Below the pieces are notes generated by a model. The model had not been told where the DNA came from, searched no databases, and worked only from the letters and a program-made list of their open reading frames with translations. Shown here one piece after another: positions 52,990-64,000 of a DNA stretch of 64,000 nt. The position numbers and the translations under genes were made by a program. Position 1 is the first letter of the stretch, and each line of letters starts with the position of its first letter. The stretch is from Lactarius indigo (lineage: Eukaryota; Basidiomycota; Agaricomycetes; Russulales; Russulaceae), in NCBI GenBank assembly GCA_025766275.1, contig JAFKAC010000030.1, positions 62,001-126,000 on the forward strand, in the 5' to 3' direction.

Positions 52990-53540
52990 CTCCCGGTCTA
53001 CATTGTGTTTCCAGACTCCGCCAGCACAAATGATGGGCGGATCTCCCGCGACGACGCCAAGGGATAGGGAGATTGGCCGTCACCTTGTCACAAAGCGGGG
53101 TAGCCGTACGCCCTCTTCCTCTCGGAGTTGTTCGCTTCACCTGCTAACGCGCCTCGTTCTCCGTGCAGATACAAAGCTTGCCATTACAGACTCATGCACC
53201 TCCGCTCGCTAGACCCCGCATCTCAGGCGACGCATCTCATTGAGCTCTGTGTAATCGCCACGACTCTGTCCGACCCGGCCATCTTCGATTTTGGCTAGCT
53301 CTTCAAAGCGCATCAGGACCCTCGCGGTGCGAGCGCACCTGATCTTCGCGCTCTTCCGAAAGCTCTTAAGTGGCAGGCCAGACGACCTGCAGACACCGTA
53401 CGTAGACACCACTGGGGAATTTGGTATGTGACCGCAACCCAAGTAGAGCGCTGGGTCATCGAAGGTGAGCTTTCCATCCGTCCCACCTCCTATCAACTCT
53501 TTTCTTTTTTTCCAGGAGAATGACCCCTGGGCCACAGCTA
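52990..53540 (+). pseudogene. eIF3m-like relic, copy vi
   Basis: After an acceptor-like TCTCCGTGCAG the plus strand reads YKACHYRLMHLRSLDPAS (from about 53168), then TTLSDPAIFDFG with a stop. A damaged stretch follows, then ATQVERWVIEG (about 53435-53465) before a GTGAGC...TTTTTCCAG intron. Fungal eIF3m has YKYTLxYxRSL, LxxPxxFDFDxLFKLD and VExWVID in this order, so this is the clearest copy for the assignment. In-frame stops and shifts make it a pseudogene. It lies tail-to-tail with DUF6535 gene E. Confidence 0.6.
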
Positions 53541-54349
53541 TGCGGTCATAAATAAAAAGCGACCAGCGCCGGCCTGTTAACTGATAGGCACACAGAGACG
53601 CCTAGGGTGTATTCGGTCCTCAAGAGTGAGTACTGATTGTCAGGCACGTCGCGGGGGTTCGCACGTCTGGATTGCAGATGTTCTCGATATCATCGTCTTC
53701 GCCCTGCGTTATAGCGGGGTAGTCACAGCAGCGGTGGCGGGGCGGAGATCAGTTTTCTGAGACACTTGTGGTAGGGTGGTGTAGCCACATAAGTTTCAAA
53801 CACCCATAGGGATTTATCGTTTTATTGTTCTCGATATCGACAGCAGCAGCGTTCTCTCGGCCACCTACTACAGGTCTACTCGTACTCAGCGACCCCATTA
53901 GTGTAACATACCATGAGCTCTCACTGGCACCACTCCCATGCAACGTACCTGTCCCCAATCTTGGAATGGCCCTGTCGTATCTGCCCTGCAATATCCTTGA
54001 CGCTACTTTTACCAACAGACAAACCAGCTAGTATTTCGCGGACACCATAAAAGCTGAAGAGATAAGGATGGCTTACCCGGATGCGCGCAGAGCCTTCCAC
54101 GTCATTTCCAGGTACGTTTGTCAGTCCGCAGCCGCAGTGGGCCAAAGTAAAGGTTGAGACTGCTCCCTCACACCCCCCACTCTATTCGAGCCCGAGTTTA
54201 TATATATTTCGCCACAGTATTGCACCGCATAATATGAAAGTACACACAAAATGAGAAAAGCTATTAAATGTAGCGGTATGGTGATATTGAGGGCCTAACA
54301 AGAATATATGCCCTATCCCACGCGTACATCTAAGAGATTGGGGGCCGCA
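53541..54349. other. Intergenic, no gene seen
   Basis: Short ORFs only (up to 88 codons). The right end should be the 3' UTR of gene E on the minus strand. Confidence 0.4.
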
Positions 54350-57214
54350 TTAAACTATATCATACTGGGAACGCGAAGGATGTGGTGGATGATCTCCTAT
54401 ATGCTCGGCATTTGGTTCCCACATTGATGGACCTACAATGACTACGTTCGAGTCAGTGACCGACAGCAGTGACGGGGGTTGTGGTGAAAGACCTAAAGTG
54501 GGCGTAGTGTTTGCGTCGATCGCCCGATCCGCCAAAAGGGGGTCAAGAGCGTCATCGTCCCCGCGCAAACCAGGCTTCTGACTACCATCATCCTCGGGAG
54601 CAGAACCTAGATCGGGTGCAGAGGTTGGTCCTGTGGAAGCGCTGGGAGTAGCGGTGACCATTATTGGGCGATGGGATCCTGGGAAAGACAGTGAGGGGTA
54701 AGATTGGGTCATCGGCGAGAGTGAAGATATTAGCGCACCTGTAGGAAGTATACTGCCGAGAACTGGATTATGAGCAGCTGGAGCTGGGAGATTCGGTGGG
54801 TAGGAAGGCGCCAGAGGGTTTGGGTTAAGCTGGAGGGCGGCGGCAGTAGATGGGGATGGGGAGGTAGGCGAGAGACGAGAGACGAATGTTGAGGTTGCGG
54901 AAGTAGGGAGGGGTAAACCAGGGGTGACAATTACATCAGTGGTCGTTGGGTCTGGTGAGGTGACAGGAACGGAGAGGGTTTCTGTGGTCGTCTCAGGAGT
55001 AGTCTTGGGGTGGAAGTTGTCAAGCGGTGGCACATCCGTAATGCTTTCGTTGGGATGAGGTGGTGCGAGCGCGAACATGGACGGCACTCCGGTACTGAGA
55101 ATGGGAGCAGGGACTAGTGAGTCGATGGGAGTAAAGGATGTGGAGGCAGAGTGGTTGTGGATGCGTAGTGTCGCATCTGGACGATTGCTAACGACGTTGG
55201 ACAATGGAAAAGAGGATGGGTCCCAATGACGCATTGGGGCGGAAAGGGCCGCTTGATTTAGCGTGATGTAGACATTTCGAATCGGGTAAAGGATAAACTC
55301 CGTCATCCGCTCATTGTAGTCCCTCCGCGCCTTGATAACGATTTGATTCCAGAGAGCACAGAACTCGTATCGCAGATCAGGTGATGTACCTTTCACATGG
55401 AATTTCGAAGCCGCTTCTAGAGCATCCTTAAACTCGTGCTTTGGCCAGGGCTGTTCCTCGAAATGGGTAAATTGCTGGCGGGTGATGTGAGTCAAGACGG
55501 CAAGTGACAAGCTGTCACCATGTGCAGCGTAGTCTCGGAGGATACGTTCTTGGACACCCAGTTCATGGGAGGCGAGGATAAACCAAGAGTCATCGCGCTT
55601 TTGCGTCGTTGCGATAACCTTGCAGACTGCAGCTACCGAATTAGTATTATTGCCCCACCCAGTCATAATCTGCACAATTTCGGCGGACATCGGACCACTA
55701 TATTGGCATCTGGACCAAATCTTGTCAAAGACACCAGCTACCGGAATGTGCGCTGGATCGAAAGCCTTCGCGCAGATGATGGCCCTCCGGTCTTTGACAT
55801 CGTCAGGTAGCAAATCGGATGAGAAAGTGACGTCCAATAACCCCATTGATGCCGTCCAAAGCTTCTCCTTTTGCTCTTGTGTGAGTTTGAGTAGAGGATC
55901 GTCGACAAATTTGGAGCTGCGGAAGCCAGGTAAGCCCGAAAAGAAGCGCTCCAGTTCGTGATCTTCATCCAAACTGTCGAGCGTCCAAAAGAGGGCGCGA
56001 GTATCGATCCCCGGTGGTGCCTTTAAAGCAGCTTCCTCGGCAGTCCTCTGCATGCTTCGCGTAAGCATTTTGCGAGAACTCTTCTCCAGGGATCCGAAGA
56101 GATCATAGGCGCCTGTAGCAAAACTTTCAATATAATCGGAAAAATCATAACAGTGAACGTTCAGAGAACGAAGGCACCGAAAACAAAAGTGAAGAAAACC
56201 ATTGCATGGAAATAAAAAGCAAATGGACATAAAAATGGTGAGCCACTCAAGGACCCGAAATGTGGCCAATGACATTCCAGCAACAATGTGCCATGTCGGA
56301 AATGAAAGTGGGGTGTGGTATGGACTGTCGTGACGAAAGATCGGGACCAATGTGATGCATCCGTACAGAGCAGTGCAAACCCCAATCCATGACACCACTG
56401 AATTGAATATCGTCAGATCAACGTTCCATAGGAACACAGAGACGCCGGCAAAGAACAGGAACAAGGAAACGTGCAGCAGTGTCGGCAGTGCTTCAACCGC
56501 CCATGGAACGAGAAATTTCTCGACACCCTCGAAAAAGAAAGCACGGATCCGCGCACGCTTGTGTAGGCTGTAGCGTGGTTGAGTGACCTTGAGGTATCTT
56601 CGTGCCCATTGCTGAAGTAACGTCGCGAGTAGAGCACAGCTGATACTGATGACCAAACTCAAGAAAAACAGCGCGTTCACCCAGATGGCATAGTTTGGCG
56701 GAGTAAATGGGGGAGGGGAAGCAGGGAGGGAAGTCGAAACATTGGATGCAGGGTCGGCGAGGGTCTGATAGATATTTGCGAGATAGAAGTTGGAAGTGTC
56801 CTGAGGATTTGGTCGAATGTCCTGGACGGATACTGAGATCAATGAGGCGACAGCAGCAGAGAATAGACCGGTCTATGAGAGATGAGTGTGGGAAGTAGTA
56901 TGGAGGATTGGAAGATGGTGACGCACAAAGACGAGGATGCTGTCAGCGTCCGCTTTCCATCCTTCGGCCATCTTCTCGTCATCTTCTGTCGCTGTTTTGA
57001 GATACATGGAGAAAATAGGCCCCGAACCATCGACGAAGATAGGCGTTCCATGTGATTCCTGAACCGGCACCGACTGTGGTAAATACGGACGGTCACCTAT
57101 GGGGTGGTAGTGGCGGGTGAGAACGGTGAGGATAGAGCCAAGTGAGAGCAAAGTACCTCTGCCTGGGCTTATATCTTCCTCAGCGACCTTGTCACTTTGG
57201 TGAGAATGAGACAT
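54350..57214 (-). CDS. DUF6535-like membrane protein gene E, intact
   Basis: Exons 57214-57157, 57096-56927 (170 nt) and 56872-54350 (TAA) join in frame to 916 residues. The protein starts MSHSHQSDKVAEED. The block DGSGPIFSMYLKTATEDDEK and ADSILVF precede the membrane exon. Hydrophobic spans lie at about 77-92, 140-165, 207-228, 233-254 and 268-310. The conserved domain has LDEDHELERFFSGLPGFRSS and TSPDLRYEFCALW. A Pro/Ser/Thr-rich tail leads to a conserved end with SLLSVTDSNVVIVGPS and SRSQYDIV. Intron positions and phases equal those of genes B, C and D, which supports the model. No function is known for the family; the membrane location is inferred. Confidence 0.9.
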
Positions 57215-57399
57215 CGAATAGTATGGAGTGAGATGAGTATGGAGAGTAAAATCTGGGAGGGTGGAACACGTTAAGAGTGACTGGTGATTGCCCTTCGCCC
57301 GTTGTAGGCTGCCATGAATGCACCATGAGGTAACGGGAAGCGCCGAACCGCATTGCCGCAAGCACTCGATGGTCAACAGTTTGTCATCGTGATATAAGC

Positions 57400-58170
57400 C
57401 TCATTTCGTGCACTCTCATAAGCTTTATATCGCGGGGGTCTACAATGCGCTAGTGAGACACTCCTCCAACTGCCGCATCCTTCCGACCACAACTTGCTCA
57501 CTCTACTTTTCGACCATGTTCTTGTCACACCATTATCTCCGCAACTTCCATACTGATGAGATCAAGATGCTCAATATCACTCTCAATGAGGGTTCCGTCC
57601 TGCAGGCTATCGTGGAGTTAGAAATGGTTACCCAGGTGCGTGCTACATGCAGACACTTCCATGCCACTGCTAAGCACGCTCACAAACCTCCAGTAGCTCA
57701 AAGCTGTTGACCAATGATCTCCCTTGTCACGCACGCGTCCTGCACATGCTGTACCCTGAACCCTGTTTAAATTTACGGCACTCTCAGCACCTCTCCATGG
57801 CCCTCTACCACCATCTTCCCAACAGCTGACCGTTGCTAAATGGCACACGGATCGCATTATCCTTGTGCATGGACCATATCGGGACATCCCAGCCCGGGAC
57901 CTATAATTCCAAGTCTCCCGCCCATAGCTGGCATATTCGCCAAGAGATTGGAAACGTGGACGCTTCTCACAGCTGGCTCGCCGCTCAATGACCTCTCTAC
58001 AGGCTCCACCTCCCACTCATTCAGACCCAGTCATCTCTTCATGAGTTCTGTTCGTGAACATATAATCTCGTGGAGGGAGGGACAGATGAGGGTGGAGATG
58101 TTGTTGGGGACAAAGGTATGTCTTATTGTGTGGCTTGACAAGAGGATGTCATTCAGGAGCTTCTGACCGA
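57400..58170 (+). pseudogene. Unrecognised duplicated gene X, copy 2
   Basis: It is the counterpart of 47590-48400. IVELEMVTQ occurs at about 57607-57633 before a GTGCGT donor; an acceptor CCAACAG at about 57826 is followed by a damaged match to the TDRDILAQDP region. GRTDEGGDVV-like and TEAADTT-like pieces lie near 58080-58180. Many stops and shifts break the frames. It is head-to-head with DUF6535 gene E (start-to-start gap about 200 bp). Confidence 0.4.
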
Positions 58171-58739
58171 AGCCGCTGACACAACCTCTGCATGTCTCTT
58201 ATATCCACTGCACTGTGTCTCCCTTCCTCTCACCTGCACGGTTACGTCTCCACACACAGACTTATGTACGTTGTCCCATTCGACTGCTCACTCGAGCCCT
58301 TGCCAGGAATTGCCGACCCTGCCATGTGGCACCTCATGGACCCATAGACACCAGTAGGCTTCGAGTCGCATACTACTCCGCTGATAATTAACATGGCGTC
58401 TTCACCTTACTAGGTCTCGTTACTTCTCACTGACGTGCCGCTATCCTCCACTCGTCCCCACCTGATATAAGTGCATTAAGGTTTCTCCATCTGGTGTTAG
58501 AATGTACTTAGTCCCTCACTGGTGTGTGATATAGCACTTCGCATCAGTTCCCGCTTCTCTTAACACTGACCACCTTGGAGCTGCCACTTCTTTCTGGTCA
58601 AAATACAATACCTACAAGATTCCCACCGTTTCCCCACAATGGCGGAACTTGCATGACGCTTGGAGCGGAAATTAAACGCACCAGGTCATGGTGCCTCGGT
58701 ACAGAGGCGACACAATGTGTCCCTCTTTGGTCTCTCTAA
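58171..58739. other. No gene seen
   Basis: Non-coding sequence between duplicated gene X and the next eIF3m-like relic; no ORF with family motifs. Confidence 0.4.
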
Positions 58740-59040
58740 GGCCGCTAAAAATGAATTCAGTTGAGTATTCCCCCACCCCCTGTCGACGTCATTTCCGAAA
58801 GCGGAGCAGCGGGACGTCCCCTGTATCTCACCCCGCGTCACATACTGACGCGCTTCGTTCTCTGTGCAAACGCAGCACTACAAGCTCTTGTACGTCCACT
58901 CGATAGAGCCTGTGCTCAGCCCGGTCACCCCAGCCCTGTCCGACCCAACCATCTTCGACTAGGACTCGCTCTTCAAGCTTGATGCGGTCCTCGCTGCGCA
59001 AGTGCACTTGCTATTCGCGCTTCGCCGGATATTCATAGGT
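58740..59040 (+). pseudogene. eIF3m-like relic, copy vii, joined to DUF6535 fragment F
   Basis: It closely resembles copy v: ALSDPTIFD with a stop (about 58935-58962), SLFKLDAVLAAQ (about 58967-59002), then LLFALRRIFIG. It ends at the same point, where antisense DUF6535 sequence begins. This and fragment F are one duplicated block with 49300-50780. Confidence 0.6.
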
Positions 59041-60340
59041 TTGGCGCATCGGAAGGCATCGGGATGTCTGCGTTGTGCTCGTGGAAAACGGCAGTAGGCG
59101 GAGAGGTAGCGGAAAGCGGAGGGGTGGATGTCGAAGTTTCGGGAGTTGGATGGTGTATCATTATACCTGACGTGGTGGCGACAGCTGGATCTATGGGGGT
59201 AGCAGGAATACGGAGGCTTTCGATAGAGGTCTGACGGGCAGCGTGGAATGACCCTGGGACACATATAGCGTCATTAAGTGACGGTACATCCGTAGAGTCG
59301 TGGACGATATGAAGTAGGGGAGGAACGGACGAAGAAGACGCATCTGGACTGGCAACGGAAACCGGCGTAGTGATGTGAGCGAAGAAAGTCGCGGAGGCAG
59401 AGTCGTCGTGGATGCGAGGTGTCGAGCGGATGATGGCCAGGGATGTTGCACAACGGATACGACGACGGGCGCCGTAGGACGTCGTCCTGATTGCCCGTGG
59501 TGGCGGAGAATCGAGTTGGAGCAGCTTCGATATCATGATGTAGTGCGACGTAGACGTTACGAATCGGTTTCAGGATAAATGCCGCCATCCACCCATTATT
59601 GTCATTCTGCACTTTGAGGACGATTTCATTCCAGAGAGCGCAGAACTCGTGCTGCAGTTCGGGTGACGTATCTTGTACATTGAGGTTGGAGGCCGCCTCT
59701 AAGACATTCGAGAATGCATACGATGGCCAGGTCAGTTTCCGGTAATTGCAATCGCTGGTGAGTGACGTGGATCAAGACCGCAAGCGACAGGCTGTCACCA
59801 TGCGTGGCGGGCGAGGTTTCGGATCACAGGTTCCGGGATGCCGAATTCATTAGAAGCGAGAATAAACCAAGGGTCGCGCTGTTGCGCCCTCGCGAGAACG
59901 CACAAGACCGTAGCTTCTGTAATTGAAACAGTATCTTCGTCCGTGTTATTTTCCCAACTCCTCACAATCCGCACAATTTCGGCGATGAGCGGACCACTAT
60001 CTTGATAGTAGGACAAAATTCTGTCAAGGCAATAGAATGCCGCGGGAATGTGTGCTGGGTCAGTGGCCTTCGCGCATATCATGGCTCGTCGTCTTTTGAC
60101 AGACGCAGGCTGCAAATCGGATGAGAAGGTGCGGTCCAACAGCCCCACCAATCCCGTAAAAAGCTTCCATCTTTGCTCTTTGGGGAGATTGGGGAGAGGG
60201 TCATCGACGACCTTCGAACTGCGAAAGCCAGGTAGGCCAGAAAAGAAATTCTCTAGTTCGTGGTCTTCGTCCAGGCTGTCGAACGTCCACATGAATGCGC
60301 GGGTATCAATCTCCGATGCTTTGTTGTGTCGATGTTCGAG
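59041..60340 (-). pseudogene. DUF6535-like fragment F, duplicate of part of gene D
   Basis: It starts inside the gene at SEIDTRAFMWTFDSLDED (about 60330) and lacks the whole membrane region. It follows gene D closely: LPNLPKEQRWKLF, ILSYYQDSGPLIAEIVRI, TSPELQHEFCALWNEIV. One codon is lost in QQRDPWF, the frame breaks near 59795, and another shift occurs near 59440. It ends at the same MPSDAPNL breakpoint against eIF3m-like DNA. Orientation is the same as D, about 9.5 kb away. Confidence 0.85.
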
Positions 60341-62925
60341 TCTACACCACTGCAATCGCTATTCTACATAAAATACAGCGAGAACAACTCCCGTCGCAAT
60401 ATTCGCGGAAGATACACAAGCTAACGTCCATCGGTACTTGACTGTACTTTGAGCAAAATACAGATTGCCGAACTCAAAAGGTACATCTCGTTGTGCAGTC
60501 CGTATTTAGAACCGGAACGTGCACCTTATGTTCAATCGATTTGACAGGAGCTTGTGGTGGAGGATGTTCAGAGGCCCCCATCGGGATGATTCCTCATAAA
60601 GATCGTTGTATTTAAGAACGTCAAGGGCATACTTCAGGGCAGTGGCCGCGGTGTGCCGCAAAGCTTTCTCCTTTGATGCACGTCTCATTACCATCTTGCA
60701 ACAGATATCGAAGGATTGTTCAAGACTTCAGCATTTTTACGTCTACCTACGAAACGTATGGTCAGTCTATCGTTTCTCTAGAAAAGGCCTGCGGCTGTAC
60801 TGCTGCCTATAGTCATACGATGGCCCTCATTGTTGGAGTTAGGGAGACAATTCGACGCCTCAGTCGGGCGCTTGTCTTACGCTCCTAAGCGGCTCCTTAA
60901 CATCGTGCATTCCCGATTTCCCGCCGCTGAACTCGCCTTCCTCTCCACCTGCCATACAACTCAAGTGACGAACGGAAGCGCCACCGGCGAGATGCTCTAC
61001 TTCACTGTGGCGATCTAGTATTGCGGATCCCGAAGCGTGATTGGGACGATGCAGACAATAGCGGACGTGGACGGACGGAACTTGCAGAGCACTTCTCCAC
61101 GTCGATTTTTCCGCCCCAACAGGTAAGGCGTCGTATATTACGAGAAATCGGCAGAGGCGCTTCGCAATGCTGTGTAGGGGCTGAGGAAGAAGAGGCGAGT
61201 TGGGCTGGAGCGTTGGGTGAAAATCGTGCATTACGGAGCACGTTCGATTGTGGGTTATACTAGTACGTACCTTTGTGAGTGGTCCGGTCTTTTGCAGGCC
61301 TTGTTTGGAGGTTTAACTAGCGCTTATCACCCACACTCGAACAGGCGAAGAGAGGGTCCATGGGACGCGCCAGCGGGACGTCTGACACCTCAGAAATTCG
61401 ATGTCAACGGTTTTAATTCAGCCCATCTATTTCAAGTCAATGGACATACGCCTGAGGGTCTGCGAGAACCTGGTAGATATTGGCGAAAGAGAACTTGGAG
61501 GGATCCGGTGAATGTCGTGGCTTGATACGACCACAAGGTTGTGAGGGAGCGGAGAAAGGATTGGCGCATCAACCCGATGTTGATGTAGCATCCTCGTTAC
61601 TGCGTCGCTCTGCCCTCGAGCTCGGATATGGACAACACGAGTTCGTACTCATGTGTTTCATGTCGCCCCCCCTTCGGCTAAGGAGGGCCTACCCGGAGGT
61701 CCGCTTGTGGGTTACGCGTTCGACCACTTGTGCGCCAATACTTTGAACTCATCCCAAAGAGGTCGGGGATGTGCAGAGCTGGTTAGCGCGAAGTCCTTCC
61801 GGAAACCATATAATCATAAACTAGGAGATACGAGAAAGACGAAGTGGAGAACTGAAGGCGAGGGCAAGTTGTTGGAAATCGGTGATACAAACAGGGACAA
61901 ATGTACACAAACATTACCATACATATCTCGCGTTGTAAGTACAGTCCCAGGGACTGTATGCAGGCTCTCGCCAAAGCCCTCCTGTGAACATTCGGTATCG
62001 TAGCCCACTCTAACCTCTAAAAATGTCTTTGTCATGTTAATGGCCCACTTCTCAGAACTTTTCCCTGCCGACTTTATCTGGACGCTCAACACCAGTTCCC
62101 TAAGCCGCCGCAGAGATTGTCGATGGTTTTTCTCTATATCGAGGATATATCCGGCTCTACCCTGCATACGAACCAAGGAGGACCAAGAGAGATGAACTGT
62201 CTAAGGTCTTCCATGGGAGCGCAAAGACTAACTTGAAGAATTCAAAGCGTGACACTTGTCACCCTGGTCGGAGCGCGAGTCGATGACTCTGACTGCCGGT
62301 TGCGAGCGAGCTGGTTGGGTGCTATAATTTGTGCGTTCTGACATTTCCTGTTCTACCACTTATCCTGCTGTCTCGTGTCGCTAATCACTCTCTCAACAGT
62401 GACACAGGAATCGGTACCACGAGGCTTCTCCAGCATCACCGTCAACGTCTCGCTTCCAGCACGTCGCGTTCGAACGGTTGCCTTAGCATCATTCATCACA
62501 CTTTCCTCCCCTGGGCCCATTTACGACTCGATATGTGTCTAATTCTTTCAACTTGGGCCTCAATTTTTTTCTCAACTTTTCTTCTGACTGAGGTGAGCTT
62601 TTTATCCTTTCGACATTTGTCACCATAATATTAACAGTCTCATAGTATAGTACACGATGCGTGGTCATGTTTATCAGTCGTGTTAAGCTCCCATAAATGC
62701 CGTCTACTGTAGTGCCATAGGGTCATCATGTCCTAACTCAGGTTTTCCCGATTAGGTCTCCTATCATATAACAATCGCTCTTTCACCAGCTTCGGGTATT
62801 TACGTACAACTCGGGGCACCTCAGATACAATCGCGTCTCCTAACTATAATGGGCTCTCGTTACGACATGTCTGTCTTGGATATGTGGAGTGCGAGTAGGT
62901 CAACCTTTCTCATGCTCAGTGTCTC
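60341..62925. other. Unrecognised region with short ORFs
   Basis: At 60510-60730 the sequence shares pieces with the eIF3m-like units, such as ATTACCATCTTGCAACAGAT. ORFs of about 100-123 codons (61217-61525 +, 61814-62176 -, 62329-62628 +) have no recognised motif. The stretch near 62478-62505 matches minus-strand DNA near 36990-37030. I cannot support a gene model here. Confidence 0.35.
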
Positions 62926-64000
62926 CTAGATAGCTCTTGCAGTGGGCATGTCTGGATCAGTAACTGGCAGCAGTGACGGGGGTTGTGGCGGAAGATCTAG
63001 GGTAGCCATAGTGGTTGCGTCGATTGTGCGACTCACTGAGGGGAGATCAAGTGTGTCCCTGTTTTTGTGCAGACCGGGCTTCGGGCTACCATCGTCCTCG
63101 GTAGCAGCGCTCATCTCAGAAGCGCTGGTAGTAGTGCCTACTTTAGAGCGACGAGATTTTTGCCAAGACAGGGAGAGGTCAGATCGAGTCATGGGTGGAT
63201 GTGAAGACAGCGGCGGACATGTAGGGAGCGTATTTTCGAGAACCGGATTAGAAGAAGGGAGGATTGGTGTATCGGAAGGCGTCAGGAGCTGGAGGGCAAC
63301 GGTAGCGGGTGGGGAGGTAGTGGAAAGAGGACGAGCGGATGTGGATGTGGATGTTTCGGGAGGGGGGTGGGGCGTTGTCGTCACTAAGTTGATAATGTCC
63401 CGTATTGCGCTCGCAGCGGCTGGATTCGGTGGTGTAAAAGGAATGCAGGGGCTTTCGGTGGTTGTCTGATGGACGAGGTGGAAGTTGTCGAGTGGTGGTA
63501 AATCCGCGAGGCTTTCGACTGCATGGGGAGGGAGTACGGACAAGGAAGGCGTATCGGGACTGCCAAGGGAAGCAGGGGACAGCGCGGCGCTATCATGCAA
63601 GACAGTTGGAGTAAAAGAGGCGCTGTAGGTCTGAGGTGTTGGGTCCGGATGATGACCACGGACATTGCATGCCGGATACGAGGTCGGGTCGAACAGAATC
63701 CGGTTGCGATTGCTAGTAGAGGCGGAGTACCTTGTTGGGGTGGCATCGGTATCTTGATGTAGGGCGCTGTGGACGTTACGGATAGGTCTGAGGATTTGGA
63801 ACGCCATCCACCGATGGTCGTCGTCTTGTGCTTTGAGAACGATTTGATTCCAGAGCGCACAGAACTCGTGCTGCAGTTCGGGTGTTGTATCTAGTACATT
63901 GAAATTCGAAGCCGTCTCTAGAATGAACGAGAACTCGACCGACGGCCAAGACGATTCCCCGTAATGGTCGAATTGCCGACGAGTGATGTGGATCAAGATG
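62926..64000 (-). pseudogene. DUF6535-like gene G, C-terminal part, cut by window edge
   Basis: The open frame enters from beyond 64000 and reads HITRRQFDHYGESSWPS, TPELQHEFCALWNQIVLKAQ and YPACNVRGHHPDPTP, then a long Pro/Ser/Thr-rich region to SLLPVTDPDMPTARAI and TAG at 62928-62926. The frame is open over all 356 visible codons. The last roughly 25 residues that end in QYDIV in sister genes are missing and replaced by four or five unrelated residues. The gene is therefore either a truncated functional variant or a pseudogene; the missing N-terminal part decides this. Confidence 0.65.

Overview
The window is nuclear DNA of a filamentous basidiomycete, most likely an Agaricomycete. The evidence is short introns of about 46-86 bp with GT-AG ends, a C2-NACHT-WD40 NLR-like gene, genes resembling the DUF6698 and DUF6535 families that are expanded in mushroom-forming fungi, and Ty1/copia and chromodomain Ty3/gypsy retrotransposons. 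The species cannot be named from the sequence. No rRNA, tRNA, CRISPR or bacterial-type feature was recognised. All family names come from recognition by eye, not from a database search.

Layout. 1-9,018: an eight-exon DUF6698-like gene (1,008-9,018) is broken in exon 7 by a complete, apparently very young copia element (2,312-8,691) with 627-bp LTRs and a TCTTT target duplication. 9,019-22,528: an old minus-strand gypsy element (gypsy-1) lacks its 3' end and has four in-frame TGA codons in pol. A younger plus-strand chromodomain gypsy element (gypsy-2, 14,144-21,834, TSD TGGGG) is nested inside its gag. Both gypsy elements show an 11-nt self-priming signal like that of Tf1. 22,680-27,170: a decayed DUF6535 gene carries a TA-flanked MITE and is followed by an antisense eIF3m-like relic. 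27,687-33,282: an apparently intact nine-exon NLR-like gene encodes about 1,715 residues, including 14 nearly identical 43-residue WD40 repeats. 34,290-64,000: an array of duplicated segments holds DUF6535 membrane-protein genes and eIF3m-like relics. The intact DUF6535 copies are at 44,013-46,915 (+) and 54,350-57,214 (-). Broken copies are at 35,920, 37,541, 49,450 and 59,041, and a partial one runs off the right edge.

How the parts relate. The left third shows successive transposon insertions into a gene and into each other. The right two thirds look like a birth-and-death gene cluster: DUF6535 copies are repeatedly found tail-to-tail with eIF3m-like fragments, and one NLR-like gene sits among them. 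The DUF6535 proteins share an N-terminal multi-span membrane region, a variable Pro/Ser/Thr-rich tail and a conserved C-terminal end (Y-D/E-I-V). A link between the membrane proteins and the NLR-like receptor, for example in self/non-self recognition, is a hypothesis based only on proximity and fast turnover.
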